Notes under the pieces: generated by a model
Told to the model about the DNA's origin: nothing
Seen by the model: only the letters and a program-made list of their open reading frames with translations
Databases searched by the model: none
Translations under genes and position numbers: made by a program
DNA from: Akkermansiaceae bacterium
Lineage (GTDB): Bacteria; Verrucomicrobiota; Verrucomicrobiia; Verrucomicrobiales; Akkermansiaceae
Direction of reading: 5' to 3'
Length of the DNA: 64,000 nt
Assembly: GCA_015061985.1 (NCBI GenBank)
Contig: SUVN01000004.1
Span: 1 to 64,000 of the forward strand
Part shown: in pieces, positions 45,799-54,889 of the stretch
How positions within the stretch are numbered: the first letter of the stretch is position 1
Layout of the letters: each line of letters starts with the position of its first letter

Positions 45799-47163
45799 AT
45801 GAAGAAACTATTGGTGACCTTGCCTTTAGGATTGCTGATGATGCCCCTGTACGTTTTCGCGCAGACGGAGGCTCCGGTAGCACAAAATATGGAGCAGTCA
45901 ACGGAGTCGGCGTTTTCGGCGGCCTTGACTCAGGTGCTCCAATCCCAGTCAGAAGATTTGTATTCGGTGGCTGTCGCCGTGTTGCAGTCCGGAGGCACGG
46001 AGGCAGATTTCTTCCGCCTCATGAATCAGGCATGCGATGCCGCGAACCCGGTCGCGCAGAAATGGAAAGCGCAGCTGTTGTTGCAGTCCGTGGCGGCCGC
46101 TCAGGCTGATTTGTTGACCTCGCCGGATGCGATGCGAGCCAGAGAACTGATGAAGGCTGCAGCCGAGGCCGGATACGTGCCGGCTCAGGTGGAGATGGCT
46201 CGATACGCCGGCAGCGGTGTGGGGGCTGCCGCCTCCGAGTCAGAGGGACTCCGGTATCTGATGCAGGCATGTCGGAGTGGCAGCAGCCGGGCACGCGCGG
46301 CGTATCTCCTGCTGAGCGGGCGGCTGAACACCGGGAAATTTGATGCGCCGGAGATAGCCTCTGAGCTTGGGAAAAATAATTACCATCTGGAGGAAGTCAT
46401 TGCCTCCCTCTACGGTGACAGCCCTGAGGCGCTGGAGTGGTTGGAGAAAGCATCCGCTCATGGCAGTCCCTCGGCAGCATTCATGCTGGGGCAGAGCAAG
46501 TTGCAATCGGATGAAGCCGCTGCGCTCGCCTTGTTGAAGCTTTCTGCAGAGCGACATCTGCCGGAGGCTCTGGCGACGCATGGAGTCATTCAGATGTCGC
46601 AACAGCAGGGAAAAGAGGGGTTGCAAAACCTGCAGCTTGCTTTCATGCTGGGCTATACGCCCGCTGCATCAACATTGGCTGCTCAGTTTATCCGCCAAGC
46701 GGAGACATACAGCCCGGAGCGCGTGTTTGAGTTATACAGGCTAGGGGATGCCTTGCAGGATGCACGTTCCTCTGTAGCATATGCCTATTGTCTGGTGACA
46801 GGCCGCGGTTGTTCTGCTGCTCCGGAAAAGGGGGTGGAAATGCTGCGCCAACTGGCTGATGACGGGAGTCCCTATGCCAATGTGGCGCTGGCCGATTTGT
46901 ATTTTAACGGTTGCGGCGTGGAGTCGAATATGATGAAGGCCGTCAACTATCTGGGGGAAGCGGATGCCGCCGGGGTGCCGAATGCGTATGTGCTGATGGC
47001 AGCGCTGACACAGCTGGGCAATGCTGCTGCTGCGCCTGATAGCCGCCGAGCCGAACTTTATCTCAAAATGGCAGCCGAACGTGGGGAGCAGAACCCACGG
47101 CAGCTTTTTGATGCCATGATTCAGCAAAAAGAGTGGCATTTTTTGCCACCTGTGCGGAAATAA
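45799..47163 (+). CDS. Secreted Sel1-like TPR repeat protein
   Basis: 454 aa; signal peptide; repeats such as AGYVPAQVEMARYAGSGVGA, GSPYANVALADLYFNGCGVE. Confidence 0.85.
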   Translation: MKKLLVTLPLGLLMMPLYVFAQTEAPVAQNMEQSTESAFSAALTQVLQSQSEDLYSVAVAVLQSGGTEADFFRLMNQACDAANPVAQKWKAQLLLQSVAAAQADLLTSPDAMRARELMKAAAEAGYVPAQVEMARYAGSGVGAAASESEGLRYLMQACRSGSSRARAAYLLLSGRLNTGKFDAPEIASELGKNNYHLEEVIASLYGDSPEALEWLEKASAHGSPSAAFMLGQSKLQSDEAAALALLKLSAERHLPEALATHGVIQMSQQQGKEGLQNLQLAFMLGYTPAASTLAAQFIRQAETYSPERVFELYRLGDALQDARSSVAYAYCLVTGRGCSAAPEKGVEMLRQLADDGSPYANVALADLYFNGCGVESNMMKAVNYLGEADAAGVPNAYVLMAALTQLGNAAAAPDSRRAELYLKMAAERGEQNPRQLFDAMIQQKEWHFLPPVRK

Positions 47164-47221
47164 GCCGTAATCCATACTTGCGTGAAGCTTGAGCACGGTG
47201 TAGAATACCCCCGGATAAGTT

Positions 47222-48781
47222 ATGAGCCAGCTTAAAGACCAGTTGTTTGATGAAATCCTGCAGGCGCGGCAGCGTGTGTATGCCGTGGGGGAGCCCACTC
47301 CGCTGCAGGAAATCCGACTTGACGGCGTGGAGGCCGTGGTGTTCGCCAAGCGTGAGGACTTGGGGCCGATTAAGGCGTACAAGTGGCGCGGAGCGTACAA
47401 CTGCATGGCTCGGCTCACCCCGGAGCAGCGCTCCGGCGGCGTGGTGGCCGCCAGTGCCGGCAATCACGGACAGGGCGTGGCACTCGCGGCGGCTCGGTTG
47501 GGATGCAAGGCTCATATTTTCATGCCTCGTTCCACTCCCGTGGTGAAGCAGAATGCCGTCCGCATGCACGGCGGTGCCAATGTGGAAATTGTTCTGACGG
47601 GAGACTCCTATGATGCCGCCTCTGCTGCGGCTCATGAGTTTGCTGATGCCAATAAGCTGACTTTTGTCCATCCCTATGATGATTTGAACACCATGGGCGG
47701 GCAGGGGACACTGGCGGACGAGGTGGTCATGAGCGGCAAGGGCCCTTTTGACCGCGTGTATCTCCAGATTGGCGGCGGAGGATTGGCGGCGGGTTGCGCC
47801 TGCTGGTTCAAGCGATTCTGGCCGGACTGCAAATGCATCGGCGTGGAAGGGGTGAATCAGGCCTCCATGAAACTGGCTGTGGAGAGCGGAGAACGCAAGG
47901 CGCTTTCCTATGTGGACGTGTTCTGCGACGGTACCGCTGTGCGCATCGCCGGAGAGAATACCTATGAGCTCTGTCGTGAGCTGCTGGATGGTTTTGTGAC
48001 CGTGACCAACGATGAGGTTTGCCGTGCTATCCGTTCGCTCTGGAACGGCCTGCGCGTGATTCCCGAGCCCTCCGGTGCCATGGGGCTGGCTGCGCTGTTG
48101 CAGGATTGGAAAGCCGGTAACATCAAGCCCGGTGAGCGTTGCCTCGTGGTGCTTTCCGGGGCTAATATGGACTTTGCCCAGATGGGGGTGGTGGCCTCCC
48201 GCGCCGGTGTGCAGGAATCCAACCGCCATGAGCGTTTCCTGCAAATCCCCATGGAGACCAAACGTGGACAGATTCTGAAGTATCTGGAGAGTATCCCCGC
48301 CGGGGTTCAGCTCACGGATGTTCAGTACGGTCGCGTGGCCGGTGATATTCAGTACCCCGTGTTCGGCGTGCTGGGCACGGATGAACAGTTTGCGGAAATT
48401 GACCGCCGTTTGGCATCCAAGGGGCTCAAGGCTCACGATGTGACCCAAGATGAAGATGTCATCTTCCGCATGATTTCCTATGACCGTGAGCGCCTGAGCC
48501 ACCCGGTATTCTTCGTGATAGAATTCCCGGAACGTCCCGGTGCGTTCTCTGAGTTCATGCGCGGCATGGGCGAGTACGCCAACCTCTGCTATTTCAACTA
48601 CCAGTATTCCGGTGAGCAGGTGGGGCGTGCCCTCGTGGGTCTGGAGTTTGAATCCCGTGCCGACCGCGATGCCTGCCGCGCCCGTGCGGAAGAGATGAAG
48701 GGGACGACCATCCAGAGTATCCACGAGCTGCGGGACGATGTGCGCCACCGCGTGCTTGACCGCATGTCTCCCTCTGTGTGA
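47222..48781 (+). CDS. ilvA: Threonine ammonia-lyase (threonine dehydratase), biosynthetic
   Basis: 519 aa; KREDLGPIKAYKWRGAYNCMARL, SAGNHGQGVALAAARLG, IGGGGLAAGCACW; C-terminal ACT-like regulatory domains. Confidence 0.94.
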   Translation: MSQLKDQLFDEILQARQRVYAVGEPTPLQEIRLDGVEAVVFAKREDLGPIKAYKWRGAYNCMARLTPEQRSGGVVAASAGNHGQGVALAAARLGCKAHIFMPRSTPVVKQNAVRMHGGANVEIVLTGDSYDAASAAAHEFADANKLTFVHPYDDLNTMGGQGTLADEVVMSGKGPFDRVYLQIGGGGLAAGCACWFKRFWPDCKCIGVEGVNQASMKLAVESGERKALSYVDVFCDGTAVRIAGENTYELCRELLDGFVTVTNDEVCRAIRSLWNGLRVIPEPSGAMGLAALLQDWKAGNIKPGERCLVVLSGANMDFAQMGVVASRAGVQESNRHERFLQIPMETKRGQILKYLESIPAGVQLTDVQYGRVAGDIQYPVFGVLGTDEQFAEIDRRLASKGLKAHDVTQDEDVIFRMISYDRERLSHPVFFVIEFPERPGAFSEFMRGMGEYANLCYFNYQYSGEQVGRALVGLEFESRADRDACRARAEEMKGTTIQSIHELRDDVRHRVLDRMSPSV

Positions 48782-49329
48782 TGTTGATTCTGGCTTCTCA
48801 GTCACCGCGCCGTCGTGACCTCCTGCAGCGGGAGGGCGTGGACTTTGTTGTTGAGGTTCAACCTGCCGAGGAACTGCACGATGCCACGATGAAACCGGCA
48901 GCGCTCTGTGCCCACAATGCCGCCGCCAAGGCTGCGGCTGTGGCGGCACTGCATCCGCAGGATATCGTTATAGGGGCAGATACGCTGGTGTTTATCGACG
49001 ACATGCCCCTCGGAAAACCTGCTGATGAGGCAGAAGCCATCGCCATGCTGCAACGCCTGCAGGGGCGCACTCATTGCGTCTGCACGGCGGTGGCCGTATT
49101 CATGCCCGGTGGCGAACGCCGCGATTTTGCGGAGTTGAGCCATGTGACATTCAAAGCGCTGGATGAAGCGATCATCCGCCGATACATGGAGCTGGTGCAT
49201 GTGTATGACAAGGCCGGTGCCTATGCCATTCAGGAGCATGGGGATATGATTATCGAGCGCTTCGAGGGTGATTTGGACAATGTTATCGGCCTACCTGTCA
49301 CCCGCCTGTTGCAGGTGCTGAAAGCCTGA
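48778..49329 (+). CDS. maf: Maf-family nucleoside triphosphate pyrophosphatase
   Basis: 183 aa; MLILASQSPRRRDLLQREGV, VIGADTLVFID, KAGAYAIQEHGDMIIERFEGDLDNVIGLPV; ATGA overlap with ilvA. Confidence 0.93.
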   Translation: MMLILASQSPRRRDLLQREGVDFVVEVQPAEELHDATMKPAALCAHNAAAKAAAVAALHPQDIVIGADTLVFIDDMPLGKPADEAEAIAMLQRLQGRTHCVCTAVAVFMPGGERRDFAELSHVTFKALDEAIIRRYMELVHVYDKAGAYAIQEHGDMIIERFEGDLDNVIGLPVTRLLQVLKA

Positions 49330-49333
49330 TGTG

Positions 49334-49719
49334 CCGTTCGGGTTCTGTAAGCCGGATTCTGTCCGCCCTTGCGGGCTGTGTGACCATTTTTCTCGCGGTC
49401 GTGACGACCGTGCCCCGCGTTTATAGCGGGGTGCAACTAATACCCGGGGATTCTGAGCGGGCAGGCGACCCTTCCCCTGTTTGTCTTGCATCGCGCGGGG
49501 TTTTCCATGCCTCCATCGTTACCTCCGGAGCGGTGGGCTCTTACCCCACCTTTTCACCCTTACCCTTGCGGGCGGTTTGTTTTCTGTGGCACTTTCCGGC
49601 CACCCGGCATTGACTCCGGGTGTCTCCTGCTTTCACAGGACACGCTGCCTTATGATGTCCGGACTTTCCTCTACGCAGCGGATTACTCCCCACGCAGCGG
49701 CCACCCGAACCCGAACGGC
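49334..49719 (-). ncRNA. rnpB: RNase P RNA (bacterial, M1-type)
   Basis: Minus strand: CCGTTCGGGTTC (P1 5') ... AGAGGAAAGTCCGGAC (P4 region) ... GACAGAATCCGGCTTACAGAACCCGAACGG (P4' and P1 3'); 5' and 3' ends pair. Confidence 0.95.
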
Positions 49720-49725
49720 GGCGAA

Positions 49726-49754
49726 AGGATACACCACTCCGCGCTCTCTGGCAA
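49726..49754 (-). promoter_or_regulatory. rnpB promoter
   Basis: Minus strand TTGCCA (49754-49749), 17 bp, TATCCT (49731-49726); structural RNA 5' end about 7 nt downstream. Confidence 0.75.
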
Positions 49755-50043
49755 GACCAAAGCGTTACAAGGTGCTTTTTTTACCGTACGAGTCCCCAGA
49801 ACTGCCCTCTACTGCGAGCCGGAGGCTCTCCTGACTTTTCTTTTGTACATTGTACTTCGTTCCTTGTACATTAAGTTTCCCATTTATGGAGCAAAGGGGG
49901 ATTCCCAGAAGAATGGGGGTAATCATTCAACCTCTTGTACAATCTTTGGATTCCATGAGCTTTTTACCGGAGAGTGCGGGTGAATCATGAATCTGCCTCA
50001 GATACGTCTTGTGTTCGGCGTGGCAGCGTGCTAGTATGCGTGC

Positions 50044-51021
50044 ATGAGCTCTCCGATGGTAGGGAAGGTATTGAAGTGGTGTAGTGTGCCGTTTCTGGCG
50101 CTTGGCCTGTTGTGGCTGGTGGGGCTGTTTCTATATCAACCGATAACGCTGTTGCTCCTGTTGCCTCTGGCTGTGTTCTGCTTCATGTTGCGTAAAAAGT
50201 GCTCGCTTATCAGCATACTGTGGGTTAGCGTGGCAGGCGGCATTCTGTTTTATCTCTGCCTGCCCGGGCCGCGGCCTGATGCCTGGCAGACACCGTGGGC
50301 AGAAGCGCCGCAGTGCAGTCTGGACGGTGATATACTGAGGATTCGGAAAGTGCGTGATTTCCATTACCGCAGCGAGACGGATTACGATGTTGTCTACCGT
50401 GATGAGACCTATAATCTGAATGATTTGCAGGGAGTTGACTTTGCGGAATGCCACTGGGACGGCATGACCGCTATCTGTCATACGATGCTGAGTTTCAGCT
50501 TTGCAGATGGCCGACGGCTGGTCGTTTCCGCAGAGACTCGGCTGCCGATAGGTGAAGAACAGAATGCCATAGGCGGTATCTATAAGCGCTATGGTATTCT
50601 GTATGTGTTCGGTACGGAGGCAGATATATTCCGGCTGCGTACCAATTATCGGCACGAGGACTTGAGCGTTTACCCCTTGCGTATCAAACCACAGGGCGCA
50701 CGTAAATTGTTGCTGCACTACGTCAGGCTGGCAGAAGAGGCGGAGGCTGAGCATATCCCGTACAATACGGTGTCAGATAATTGCTCCACCGGATTGGTGA
50801 GTGCTTTCCGCGAGCTGGTGCCGGATATGCCGTGGCGCTATGATTTATTGCCGCTGCATAATGGGAGTTTTACCCATCTGCTGTATCGAGCCGGAGGTTT
50901 TCAGACTCGCCCCGGCGAGAGTGAGGAGGAGCTGCGGCAGCGCTGCTATCTGGGGTATGATTTAGCGCCGGATAATCGGGAGGAATACTCTGCGGCCATT
51001 CGCTCCCGGATTAACCGTTGA
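50044..51021 (+). CDS. Membrane protein with DUF4105 (Lnb-like periplasmic) domain
   Basis: 325 aa; N-terminal TM helices; VRLAEEAEAEHIPYNTVSDNCSTGLVSAFREL. Confidence 0.75.
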   Translation: MSSPMVGKVLKWCSVPFLALGLLWLVGLFLYQPITLLLLLPLAVFCFMLRKKCSLISILWVSVAGGILFYLCLPGPRPDAWQTPWAEAPQCSLDGDILRIRKVRDFHYRSETDYDVVYRDETYNLNDLQGVDFAECHWDGMTAICHTMLSFSFADGRRLVVSAETRLPIGEEQNAIGGIYKRYGILYVFGTEADIFRLRTNYRHEDLSVYPLRIKPQGARKLLLHYVRLAEEAEAEHIPYNTVSDNCSTGLVSAFRELVPDMPWRYDLLPLHNGSFTHLLYRAGGFQTRPGESEEELRQRCYLGYDLAPDNREEYSAAIRSRINR

Positions 51022-51032
51022 GATAAACGGAA

Positions 51033-51069
51033 AAAGCCTCTGCCTTGATGTCGGCAGAGGCTTTTTTTT
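51033..51069. terminator. Bidirectional terminator between 50044-51021 and serA
   Basis: AAAAAGCCTCTGCC-ttgatgtc-GGCAGAGGCTTTTTTTT. Confidence 0.85.
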
Positions 51070-51093
51070 ATATTGAAACGATGGCTGCTCCCG

Positions 51094-52665
51094 TTACATG
51101 GAAAGCGAGAAGGCCAACTTTGCGGCAATGGCTCGGGAGAGGGTGATGACCTGCTGTTCGGAAACCTGAATGTTGGTCTTGACGAATGCCAGAGAATCGC
51201 CGCTGATGGGGTCACGCGGTGCCACGATGTTCTCAATGTTGATGCCGGCGGTAGAGAGAATCTGACCGATGGTGGCAATGACACCCGGGCGGTCGGTATA
51301 GCGCAGCACCAGGGTGTTGCCTTCCAGCGAGGCATACATGTGGTCAAAGGCATCTATGCGGGAAACAACCGGGGTGCCGTCTACCACCATGCCGCGCACG
51401 CTGGTTATCTTTTGCTCTCCGTTCTCTTCCTCCATGAAGAGGTTAAGCGTGATGGCATCGTCGTAAAGCTTATCATCCATGGGTTCACAAGCCTTGTATA
51501 CTATGCCGTGCTCGCGCAGCGACATCTCCGCCGCCGGAGGCATGAGACCGCGCTCAGCACTTGGTACAGCGCCCTGAAGAATCCACGGGGTGAACCATTT
51601 GCGGTAACTGCGCAGGTTGTTGTAAAAGGTGCATTCAATCTTGCGAATGGGTTTGCATCCTCCAACATTGTAACAGAGTCGACCCAGCATTTCCGACAGC
51701 TGCAGGTGCGCGGAACTCAAATCTGCCGGTCGTTCCGCGTTGATGACGCAGGAGGTATCTCCGTTGGTGAAATAGCTTATCATCTGGGTGGCTGATTGCA
51801 TGGCTGCTTTCTTGTTGGCCTCTTTGGTACTGGCTCCCAGATGCGGCAGCAGAACATCCGCTATATCTGCGCTAGGCTGCATGGCGGCGGCATCCTTGGG
51901 ATGCACGTCTGTACAGTAAATGAATTTTTGTCCGTTCTTGCGTGCTTCCCGCAGAGCATCTTCATCCACTACTCCATAACGCGCACAGTTGACTAACATG
52001 GCACCATCTTTCATGCGCCGTATCAAATCCGCGTTGATGAGGTTTCTGGTGGCCGGCCCGCCCGGCACATGGATGGAGATGATATCTGCCGTGGTGAAGA
52101 TTTCCTCCAGCTCTGCCGGGGTGGCACCGATATTGAGTGCTCGCTGGCGAGACAGGAAGTGGTCATAGCCCAACACGGTGCATTCAAAGCCCTGAAGCCG
52201 TTTTACCAGCAGTCGCCCGATGTTGCCGAGCCCGAGAATTCCCACGGTTTTGCGGGTTAATTCATGCCCCATATACTGCTTTTTATTCCACTCTCCGGCT
52301 CGTGTGGTCACATCTCCGGGGATGATGTAGCGGTAGGCGGCCAGAATCATGGCAATCACTTCTTCTGCCACGGCATTGGAATTGGCACCGGGGGTGTTCA
52401 TAACATCTATGCCCTTGCTGCGGGCGTAGACATAGTCAATGTTGTCGTACCCGGCACCGGCTCGGATGACAATTTTCAGCGAGGGCAGGCTATCAATGAT
52501 GTCGGCCGTTACTTTTTCTGAGCGGACAATAAGCCCGGAAGCGTTCGGGTTGGCGGACACCAGTTCTTCAATGGGAGCGGAATCGTCCTGAACCACGGTG
52601 AAGCCGGAAGCCGCAAGTGTGGCTGCTGCTGCTTTGTCGAGTTTTGTGGGAATGAGTATTTTCAT
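51094..52665 (-). CDS. serA: D-3-phosphoglycerate dehydrogenase
   Basis: 523 aa; VIRAGAGYDNIDYVYARSKGIDVMNTPGANSNAVAE, TVGILGLGNIGRLLVKRLQGF, C-terminal ACT domain. Confidence 0.95.
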   Translation of the reverse strand: MKILIPTKLDKAAAATLAASGFTVVQDDSAPIEELVSANPNASGLIVRSEKVTADIIDSLPSLKIVIRAGAGYDNIDYVYARSKGIDVMNTPGANSNAVAEEVIAMILAAYRYIIPGDVTTRAGEWNKKQYMGHELTRKTVGILGLGNIGRLLVKRLQGFECTVLGYDHFLSRQRALNIGATPAELEEIFTTADIISIHVPGGPATRNLINADLIRRMKDGAMLVNCARYGVVDEDALREARKNGQKFIYCTDVHPKDAAAMQPSADIADVLLPHLGASTKEANKKAAMQSATQMISYFTNGDTSCVINAERPADLSSAHLQLSEMLGRLCYNVGGCKPIRKIECTFYNNLRSYRKWFTPWILQGAVPSAERGLMPPAAEMSLREHGIVYKACEPMDDKLYDDAITLNLFMEEENGEQKITSVRGMVVDGTPVVSRIDAFDHMYASLEGNTLVLRYTDRPGVIATIGQILSTAGINIENIVAPRDPISGDSLAFVKTNIQVSEQQVITLSRAIAAKLAFSLSM

Positions 52666-52685
52666 GTTGATTAAGAATGGATGTA

Positions 52686-53927
52686 TCAGTGTTCAATTTC
52701 ATGAGCAAAGAGACCGGAACGCAGTTTCGGCTCAAACCAGGTGGACTTGGGCGGCATGATTTCACCGCTGTCTGCAACGTGGAAGAGGTCTGCCATGGTG
52801 ACGGGGTAGAGGGCGAAAGCTACGCCCTCACCGGTGCGGCGCTCCAATTCTTCCAGTCCGCGGATGCCGCCGACAAAGTCGATGCGGTTATCCGTGCGGG
52901 GATCGTTAATGCCCAGAATCGGGGCCAGCAGGTTGCTCTGAAGGATAGCGCAGTCCAGACTGTCTATCGGGTGATTGGCATCAAAGCTGCCTTCTTTGGC
53001 GGTGATGACATACCAGGTATTGTTCAGGTACATGCCGAATTCGTGCTTGGATTTCGGCGCGTATGGGGCACCCGGCTTCGCAGGGGTGACGGTGAATTGC
53101 TCACCAATTGCCTGTAGGAATTGCTCTGCCGTTAAACCGTTGAGGTCGGCCACCACGCGATTGTAGTCCATGATGAAGAGGTCTTCATCGCTGAAGGTTA
53201 CGGCCATGAGGTAATTGTATTCCTCTTCGCCGGTATAATCCGGGTGCTGCTGACGACGCTTGGCCGAAACGGCGGCGCTGGAGGCTGTGCGGTGATGCCC
53301 ATCAGCAATGTAGAGGGTGGGGACTTCCTCGAATCCCTTGCGGATGGAGGCAATCACCTCATCGTCCGTGACCGGCCAGAGCAGGTGAGTCACACCGTCA
53401 TCGCTGGTGAAATCGTATTCCGGCTTATGGAACTTAATCCATTCACGGATAGCGGTGGCTATCCCCTCATGTTTGCGGTAGGCCAGGAACACCGGCTCTG
53501 TCTGGGTGGAACAGGCATCAAAGTGGTTGATGCGATCCAATTCCTTTTCCTTGCGGGTAAGCTCGTGTTTCTTGATAGTTCCGTCCAGATATTCATCCAC
53601 GCTTGCGCAGCCGACAATGCCGGTCTGCACCCGTCCCCACATCATCTGCCGATAGATGTAGTACGCCGGAGCATTTTCGCGGACAAGGAATCCTTTGCGA
53701 ATAAAGTTTTCCAGATTTTCCCGGCTCTTCTGGTATGTGATTTCATCATGGATGGCTGCTTCGCTCGTGTCGATGTCGGCACGGCAGATGTGCAGGAAAG
53801 AAGAGGCGTTACCTGCGGCCATGGCGCAGGCCTCAGCGTGGTTCATCACGTCGTAGGGGAGGCAGGAAACCTGTTCTGCATATTGTTTGGGAGGGCGCAG
53901 TGCCGCGAAAGGACGAATAGTGGCCAT
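52686..53927 (-). CDS. DUF1015 family protein
   Basis: 413 aa; MATIRPFAALRPPKQYAEQVSCLPYDVMNHAEA, YIADGHHRTASSAAV. Confidence 0.88.
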   Translation of the reverse strand: MATIRPFAALRPPKQYAEQVSCLPYDVMNHAEACAMAAGNASSFLHICRADIDTSEAAIHDEITYQKSRENLENFIRKGFLVRENAPAYYIYRQMMWGRVQTGIVGCASVDEYLDGTIKKHELTRKEKELDRINHFDACSTQTEPVFLAYRKHEGIATAIREWIKFHKPEYDFTSDDGVTHLLWPVTDDEVIASIRKGFEEVPTLYIADGHHRTASSAAVSAKRRQQHPDYTGEEEYNYLMAVTFSDEDLFIMDYNRVVADLNGLTAEQFLQAIGEQFTVTPAKPGAPYAPKSKHEFGMYLNNTWYVITAKEGSFDANHPIDSLDCAILQSNLLAPILGINDPRTDNRIDFVGGIRGLEELERRTGEGVAFALYPVTMADLFHVADSGEIMPPKSTWFEPKLRSGLFAHEIEH

Positions 53928-53954
53928 ATCGGAATTGTGGGTTATGAATTGAAA

Positions 53955-54479
53955 TTATTGGTTAAGGATGGCAAGGCGAACCAGAGCCGCCGGCAGATTC
54001 TGTGAGCCGTAGTATTCTGCTGAGGCCAGTCGCTCCCCCTGAACTTTAATGGACATGTTAATTTTTCGGATGATGGGGAGGTAGCGGTCTTCGCAGATGA
54101 CCTGTTCGTTCTCGGTCATGGGGGGGAGGGAGGTAAAACCCTGCGCCCACAGGTTCAGCTCACTGCTCAGGCGCATCAACGGTGCGACTGCTTTCTCCGC
54201 GGATTCGTTGTCGCGAATGCCGGACAGCAGGTTGTACAGATTGCCCAGCATGACGATGCCTGCCTGCAACCGTTGCTCTCCCGGGGAGAGTTCTGTTTGG
54301 GGGGTATCGGTTGCGGGTGTTGCTTCCGCTGCTTTATCTTCAATGACCTCCTGTTTATGTTCAGCCGTTGGTTGAGGCGTGGCGGGAGTTTCGGCTACCA
54401 CATCCACGGGGATGTCCTGAGCCATGCACATACGCGATAAGGCGAGCAGACTGATGGTAAGAATAGCGTAAGATTTCAT
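53955..54479 (-). CDS. Small secreted helical protein (same family as 18077-18520)
   Basis: 174 aa; signal peptide; LLSGIRDNESAEKAVAPLMRL...YYGSQNLPAALVRLAIL; 4-nt overlap with next gene. Confidence 0.75.
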   Translation of the reverse strand: MKSYAILTISLLALSRMCMAQDIPVDVVAETPATPQPTAEHKQEVIEDKAAEATPATDTPQTELSPGEQRLQAGIVMLGNLYNLLSGIRDNESAEKAVAPLMRLSSELNLWAQGFTSLPPMTENEQVICEDRYLPIIRKINMSIKVQGERLASAEYYGSQNLPAALVRLAILNQ

Positions 54480-54889
54480 TTGTCAAGCATCATACACATG
54501 ATTCTGTAAAGTCGGGTAAACTCGGCAGAACCGTAACATTTTTCCCGCTGAAGCCGGAACATCTCCGTATACACTTTTCCCCATTGCTCCCGCATCGCCT
54601 GCTCGTATCGATTCCGCACGAGCTCATTCTGCTGGGGCGTAAGAGAGGATACCTTCCTGAGCGATTCCCTGATGGCGTAGAGCTTTTCCAGCTCCGCGCG
54701 AAGCTTGGGCGCGGCTGCCGTAGCCCCGTCCTTATCGTTGACGCTTCGGAGAACCGGAACCAGAGAGTCCGGTAATTTCACGTAGGAATCAAACAGGTTA
54801 GTAATGTGGGAGGGTAAGGAATCCTGCGCCGAGAGCGGTGCAGCGGAAAGCAGCACCGAACTCACGAATATGCGACCGAAAGAACTCAT
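54476..54889 (-). CDS. Small secreted helical protein (same family)
   Basis: 137 aa; signal peptide; VLRSVNDKDGATAAAPKLRAEL...KCYGSAEFTRLYRIM; 4-nt overlap with 54886-56490. Confidence 0.75.
   Translation of the reverse strand: MSSFGRIFVSSVLLSAAPLSAQDSLPSHITNLFDSYVKLPDSLVPVLRSVNDKDGATAAAPKLRAELEKLYAIRESLRKVSSLTPQQNELVRNRYEQAMREQWGKVYTEMFRLQREKCYGSAEFTRLYRIMCMMLDK

Noticed and set aside
47063-48949. 628-aa minus-strand ORF over ilvA
   Set aside because: ilvA on the plus strand has unambiguous conserved motifs across the whole interval.
49329-49983. ORFs 49329-49613, 49481-49834 and 49486-49983 (plus)
   Set aside because: They are read through the complement of RNase P RNA.
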